A DNA stretch of 10,209 nucleotides from an uncultured Eubacterium sp. (GTDB lineage: Bacteria; Bacillota; Clostridia; Lachnospirales; Lachnospiraceae). The translations under genes were made by a program, and so were the position numbers. Location: contig CAKREL010000079.1 of assembly GCA_934317205.1 (NCBI GenBank), positions 1 to 10,209 of the forward strand, written 5' to 3'. Each line of letters opens with the position of its first letter. Position 1 is the first letter of the stretch. Of this stretch, positions 7,442 to 10,209 are shown piece by piece. The notes under the pieces are model-generated. The model had not been told where the DNA came from. It ran no database searches and worked only from the letters and a program-made list of their open reading frames with translations.

Positions 7442-7459
7442 CCCTATGTTTTCTGTCAA
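7431..7459 (-). promoter_or_regulatory. Sigma-A promoter of the GntR-clpC-radA operon
   Basis: On the minus strand TTGACA (7454-7459) is separated by 17 bases from TATTAT (7431-7436), a near-consensus pair. Transcription would start near 7424, leaving a leader of about 130 bases. No CtsR heptad repeat and no full CIRCE element is seen around it. Confidence 0.88.
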
Positions 7460-7466
7460 TAAAAAA

Positions 7467-7499
7467 TGCAGATACCGGATTTTTTATCCGATATCTGCA
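7467..7499 (-). terminator. Rho-independent terminator of the SH3-domain gene
   Basis: TGCAGATACCGGAT (7467-7480) pairs with ATCCGATATCTGCA (7486-7499) around a 5-base loop, with one G-T wobble on the minus-strand RNA. Six U residues follow on the minus strand (7466 to 7461). It ends the gene whose stop codon is at 7531. TTTTT also follows on the plus strand, so it may work both ways. Confidence 0.9.
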
Positions 7500-7530
7500 A
7501 TTTTTCGTAACTGTATTTTACAGGAATATT

Positions 7531-9198
7531 TTACAGGAATTCGATATCATCCCAGGAGTCTTTCTTTGCCTTTTTATCTTTCTTTTTTGGCTTTTCAACG
7601 GTTTTATCTCTATCTTTCCCGTTATCAATAAATGCTTCTTCCGGATTTTTTTCTTCTGTGGATGAGTTTTCTACTTCCTGGATCATTTTTTTCAAATCAG
7701 CAACCAGCTTTTCGGTATCCGGATCGCTTTCCTTTGTTTCCGGCGTATCCAGATTGATTTCTGCTTCGATTTCTTCTGCTGTCTCGACCGGTTCTTCCGT
7801 TTTTAATACTTTCGGGATTTCTGTCATTTTGTCCTTTTCCGGTTGCTGCTCACTGTGCATTTTTTCTGGCTGTTCCACCTTTACAACAGTTTCTTTTTCC
7901 TGCTTTTTCTCCTTCTTTGCCGGAGTTTTTTGCTCGTCATTACTCTGCGCTTTTTCTTTTTTCACCTCTGGCTTCTTGACAACGTTCTTTTCGATCTCAC
8001 TGTCCAGATCCAGGACATCCACTTTACTTCCTTTTAATTCTACTTCAAATGTCTTTGTCGGTTCCTCATCATAATCCGGATCATCTGAGCCAACCTCATT
8101 GTCCAGATATCTGCGCAAACGATGATAGCGTACTGACATTGCAATTAGAAGGATGAGCAGTAACAATGCCACAATTCCAACACCGGCAGTCAGCATTCGC
8201 ATCATACTGTCCATATCAAATCCAGACACAGTTTTTTTGTCTGTCACGTTGTCCTGTACTGCGCTGTCATTATACTGCATATTTGTCATGCTGCGCTGCA
8301 ATGTCTGATTTACAGAATCATATACATACCAGCCACTCTGTCCATTGCCGGAAGTACCATATACATAATAAAATTCAGAAGCAGATACATCTGCTGCTAC
8401 CATATCATCTGCATCAGAGACCTGATAAGCCATAATGCTTCCATTTTCAAAGGTACACTGTGTAGCCTGATATCGATCGGAAACCCGCTCTGCCTCAGCA
8501 GTCGGTACATTCGTTACTACTACAAAAGAATCCTGCTGCGCAATACTTACAAATGGAATTGCCTCATCACGCTCTGCATCATATACAAATATCCCTTTCT
8601 GCTGTGTATCTGCAACATTTTGCAGATATAACAAAAATACCTGTCCATCATTTTCCATCTGTGCAGCCGGTACTTCTTCTCCTGCATATGTAATCGTTGT
8701 CGCTAAAAACCCGGATGGAATCTGATTCGTTGGAAAACTGTCTGCAATTTCATACGTCACACCATTGATCTGGAAACCATCAGCCACTCCCTGTGACTCA
8801 TCTGCCAGACTGATTGGCACTGCCTCATCATCATGATTCGCATCTGCATCGTCTCCATCTGCCGTGTCTGCAGCTGCTCCTGTCCCGGATGAGATCAGGT
8901 CACTTCTTACCCATCCGTCTGTCTCCTGTCCATTCCATTCAAAAGAAACCTCATACCAGGTATATCCGTCATCTGACTTCTGCTCTCCTCGAATCTGCAC
9001 TTTCTGATTTGCTGAAAGTGATCCTACTGCATTTCCTTTAATTGCCTCACGTACAACCGTATTATCATTGATGGCGGTGCCGGCAGAAGGTGCCGCCAAA
9101 GCGGTTACTCCGCAAATATTCCAAGTCAGTGCACCTGTCAGGCACAGTGCCAGACAAGAACCTGCCAGTTTATTCTTAACTGCTGTTTTGCTTTTCAT
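7531..9198 (-). CDS. Exported SH3-domain protein with one membrane segment and charged cytoplasmic tail
   Basis: This 555-residue protein has a signal peptide at about residues 1-36 (basic start, hydrophobic core, ALAA before the likely cleavage site). A bacterial SH3-like domain follows at about 41-103 (VVRE, GNAVGSL, WYEV, DGWVRSDLI), a fold that usually binds peptidoglycan or cell-wall peptides. An acidic linker and an unrecognised extracytoplasmic region run from about 104 to 330. One strong membrane helix lies at about 336-357. The last 198 residues should be cytoplasmic; they are rich in Lys and Glu, likely disordered or coiled, and end in WDDIEFL. ATG at 9198 is chosen because GGAGG lies just upstream and the promoter -10 box (9241-9246) falls inside any longer version. 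The gene ends in its own terminator, so it is monocistronic. It diverges from a lipoprotein gene. Its function is unknown; an envelope-sensing or scaffold role is inference. Confidence 0.88.
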   Translation of the reverse strand: MKSKTAVKNKLAGSCLALCLTGALTWNICGVTALAAPSAGTAINDNTVVREAIKGNAVGSLSANQKVQIRGEQKSDDGYTWYEVSFEWNGQETDGWVRSDLISSGTGAAADTADGDDADANHDDEAVPISLADESQGVADGFQINGVTYEIADSFPTNQIPSGFLATTITYAGEEVPAAQMENDGQVFLLYLQNVADTQQKGIFVYDAERDEAIPFVSIAQQDSFVVVTNVPTAEAERVSDRYQATQCTFENGSIMAYQVSDADDMVAADVSASEFYYVYGTSGNGQSGWYVYDSVNQTLQRSMTNMQYNDSAVQDNVTDKKTVSGFDMDSMMRMLTAGVGIVALLLLILLIAMSVRYHRLRRYLDNEVGSDDPDYDEEPTKTFEVELKGSKVDVLDLDSEIEKNVVKKPEVKKEKAQSNDEQKTPAKKEKKQEKETVVKVEQPEKMHSEQQPEKDKMTEIPKVLKTEEPVETAEEIEAEINLDTPETKESDPDTEKLVADLKKMIQEVENSSTEEKNPEEAFIDNGKDRDKTVEKPKKKDKKAKKDSWDDIEFL

Positions 9199-9240
9199 AT
9201 ATCCTCCATTATCGTTCTTATCATATAAATAATCTACTTT

Positions 9241-9269
9241 ATTATAGGTATGGAAGAAATAAAAATCAA
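9241..9269 (-). promoter_or_regulatory. Sigma-A promoter of the SH3-domain gene
   Basis: On the minus strand a perfect TATAAT (9241-9246) lies 17 bases after TTGATT (9264-9269). Transcription would start near 9234, about 36 bases before the ATG at 9198. This fixes the start of the gene. Confidence 0.82.
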
Positions 9270-9368
9270 TATTTTTCTTTTTTTCATAAAATTTTCTTGA
9301 AATATTCACATTTTTGTATCATTCTATAAGTAATTAGGCAAATAGTATAAGAAAAGAGGTTTTAACTC

Positions 9369-10115
9369 ATGAAAAAGAAAAAATATGCGGCACTGATCGC
9401 AGCTCTTACAATCAGCAGTGCCTTTTTATTAAACGGCTGCAGTTTTGAACTTCCAAATCAAAGTCCACAGCTGAGTACAGGTGCAGAACTTTCTGTTGAA
9501 AAAGAAACGCTGACAGACGGTGATCTGCAGCTTTACACACGATGGTATGGCTCCGACGGTCAGAAACTCGCCGGCGCAACGATTACAATCTATGACGGAA
9601 ACGAAGAATTATTTGAAGGCACTACCGATGAAAATGGCAATCTGGAAATGTGTACGATTCCTGGAAATACGGAACTTCGCTGCACCGTTACAGATGCATC
9701 CGGTGACGAGATTGCAAAATCAGATGTTTTGTACAAAATATCTGACAGCTATGACAGCATCACGGTTTATACAACACATGGAGAATCCGACACTCAGAAA
9801 GTCGAAGTTCCATCCAGTAAAACGACATTAAGTGCCGCTATCTATATTACTGATAATAAGACATTGTCTCATGCAAATATTACTGAATATATTGCAAGTG
9901 AGCAAGCTGATAACACAGATACTTCAACTGATGCCACAAGCACTGATGCCACTAATGGGCAGGGAGATGCCGCTACCGACGCTGCTACCCAGCCAACAGA
10001 TACTACTGCAACGGATGCTCAGACAGATGCTGCAGCCCAGAGTACCGATCCGAATGCTGCAGATCAGACACAGGCCCAGCCGGCTGATGGACAACAGCCG
10101 GTTGTGACACAATAA
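9369..10115 (+). CDS. Secreted lipoprotein with beta-sandwich-like domain and Thr/Asp/Ala/Gln-rich tail
   Basis: This 248-residue protein starts with a lipoprotein signal: KKKK, a hydrophobic core, then LNGC with the lipidated Cys24, so it should be anchored on the outer face of the membrane. Residues about 45-150 resemble a CnaB/carboxypeptidase-regulatory type beta-sandwich (GQKLAGATITIYDG, GTTDENGNLEM), a fold often used as a surface spacer or binding module. Residues about 180-248 are low-complexity, rich in Thr, Asp, Ala and Gln, and look like a flexible stalk; no LPxTG anchor follows. AGAGG lies 9 bases before the ATG. Possible -10 boxes are TATAAG (9325-9330) and TAGTAT (9343-9348), but neither has a convincing -35. 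It is transcribed away from the SH3-domain gene across 170 bp. No enzymatic motif is seen and its function is unknown. Confidence 0.87.
   Translation: MKKKKYAALIAALTISSAFLLNGCSFELPNQSPQLSTGAELSVEKETLTDGDLQLYTRWYGSDGQKLAGATITIYDGNEELFEGTTDENGNLEMCTIPGNTELRCTVTDASGDEIAKSDVLYKISDSYDSITVYTTHGESDTQKVEVPSSKTTLSAAIYITDNKTLSHANITEYIASEQADNTDTSTDATSTDATNGQGDAATDAATQPTDTTATDAQTDAAAQSTDPNAADQTQAQPADGQQPVVTQ
9924..9953 (+). repeat. Tandem 15-base repeat encoding STDAT twice
   Basis: Positions 9924-9938 and 9939-9953 each encode Ser-Thr-Asp-Ala-Thr. The last 12 bases differ only at the final base, while the Ser codon differs (TCA versus AGC). This short duplication lies in the low-complexity tail of the lipoprotein and suggests the tail can grow or shrink by repeat slippage. 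Confidence 0.7.
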
Positions 10116-10192
10116 ATTCTTGTTTAGGGTAATTTAAAAAACGTATTGTACAGATTCATAATTGCTTGACATCAGTTTGTAATTGTTTGTTC

Positions 10193-10209
10193 TGGCGGCG
10201 AAGCCGCTA
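10193..10209 (+). terminator. GC-rich hairpin at the window edge, possible terminator of the lipoprotein gene
   Basis: GCGGC (10195-10199) and GCCGC (10203-10207) form a 5-bp GC stem with a GAA loop, extendable by a G-T and a T-A pair to the last base. It lies about 80 bases after the lipoprotein stop. Any U tract would be beyond the window, so its role as a terminator cannot be confirmed. It could also be part of an interspersed repeat. Confidence 0.4.

Noticed and set aside
9199..9309. In-frame upstream extension of the SH3-domain gene
   Set aside because: The strong promoter -10 box (9241-9246) lies inside it, the predicted transcript starts near 9234, and a proper ribosome binding site and signal peptide begin at 9198.
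9297..9348. Promoter for the lipoprotein gene using TTGAAA (9297-9302) as -35
   Set aside because: The nearest -10-like boxes lie at 14 or 22 bases, outside the usable range, so I did not list it as a promoter feature.

Overview
The window suggests a low-to-moderate GC Gram-positive bacterium, most likely a Clostridia member of the Lachnospiraceae type. The reasons are AGGAGG-class ribosome binding sites, strong TTGACA/TATAAT-type promoters with 17-bp spacers, a clpC-radA operon, an SH3-domain single-pass membrane protein with a Lys/Glu-rich cytoplasmic tail, and a lipoprotein signal peptide. This placement is inferred from composition and gene style, not from a database search.

Layout. Positions 1-410 look like the promoter and leader region of a ribosomal RNA operon read leftward. 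It has two strong tandem promoters, a weaker upstream candidate, and a boxA-like leader element; the rRNA itself would lie beyond position 1. A hairpin terminator (431-474) separates it from a two-component system on the minus strand: an OmpR-family response regulator (2130-2831) followed by, and overlapping by 4 bases, a membrane sensor kinase (487-2133). A second terminator (2941-2989) separates these from a three-gene minus-strand operon, GntR/YtrA-type repressor, then clpC, then radA (7293 down to 3074). This operon has one clear promoter at 7431-7459, with a 7-7-7 palindrome on its -10 box. A terminator (7467-7499) ends the next gene to the right, a secreted/membrane SH3-domain protein (7531-9198, minus). 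That gene diverges from a plus-strand lipoprotein (9369-10115) with a Thr/Asp/Ala/Gln-rich tail.

How the genes work together. ClpC (AAA+ unfoldase, ClpP partner) and RadA (recombination/repair ATPase) are often neighbours in Firmicutes, where the operon usually begins with ctsR-mcsA-mcsB. Here a small GntR-family repressor sits in that place, and the palindrome on the promoter suggests it controls its own operon. The two-component pair has no transporter or other clear target gene beside it. The SH3 protein and the lipoprotein are both exported or surface-linked and share a 170-bp divergent intergenic region, so they may belong to one cell-envelope function that I cannot name.

I see no insertion sequence, CRISPR array, tRNA, phage gene or toxin-antitoxin pair. 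Most of the window is conserved chromosomal backbone. The most interesting points are the GntR-clpC-radA arrangement with its predicted autoregulatory operator and the unnamed divergent envelope pair.
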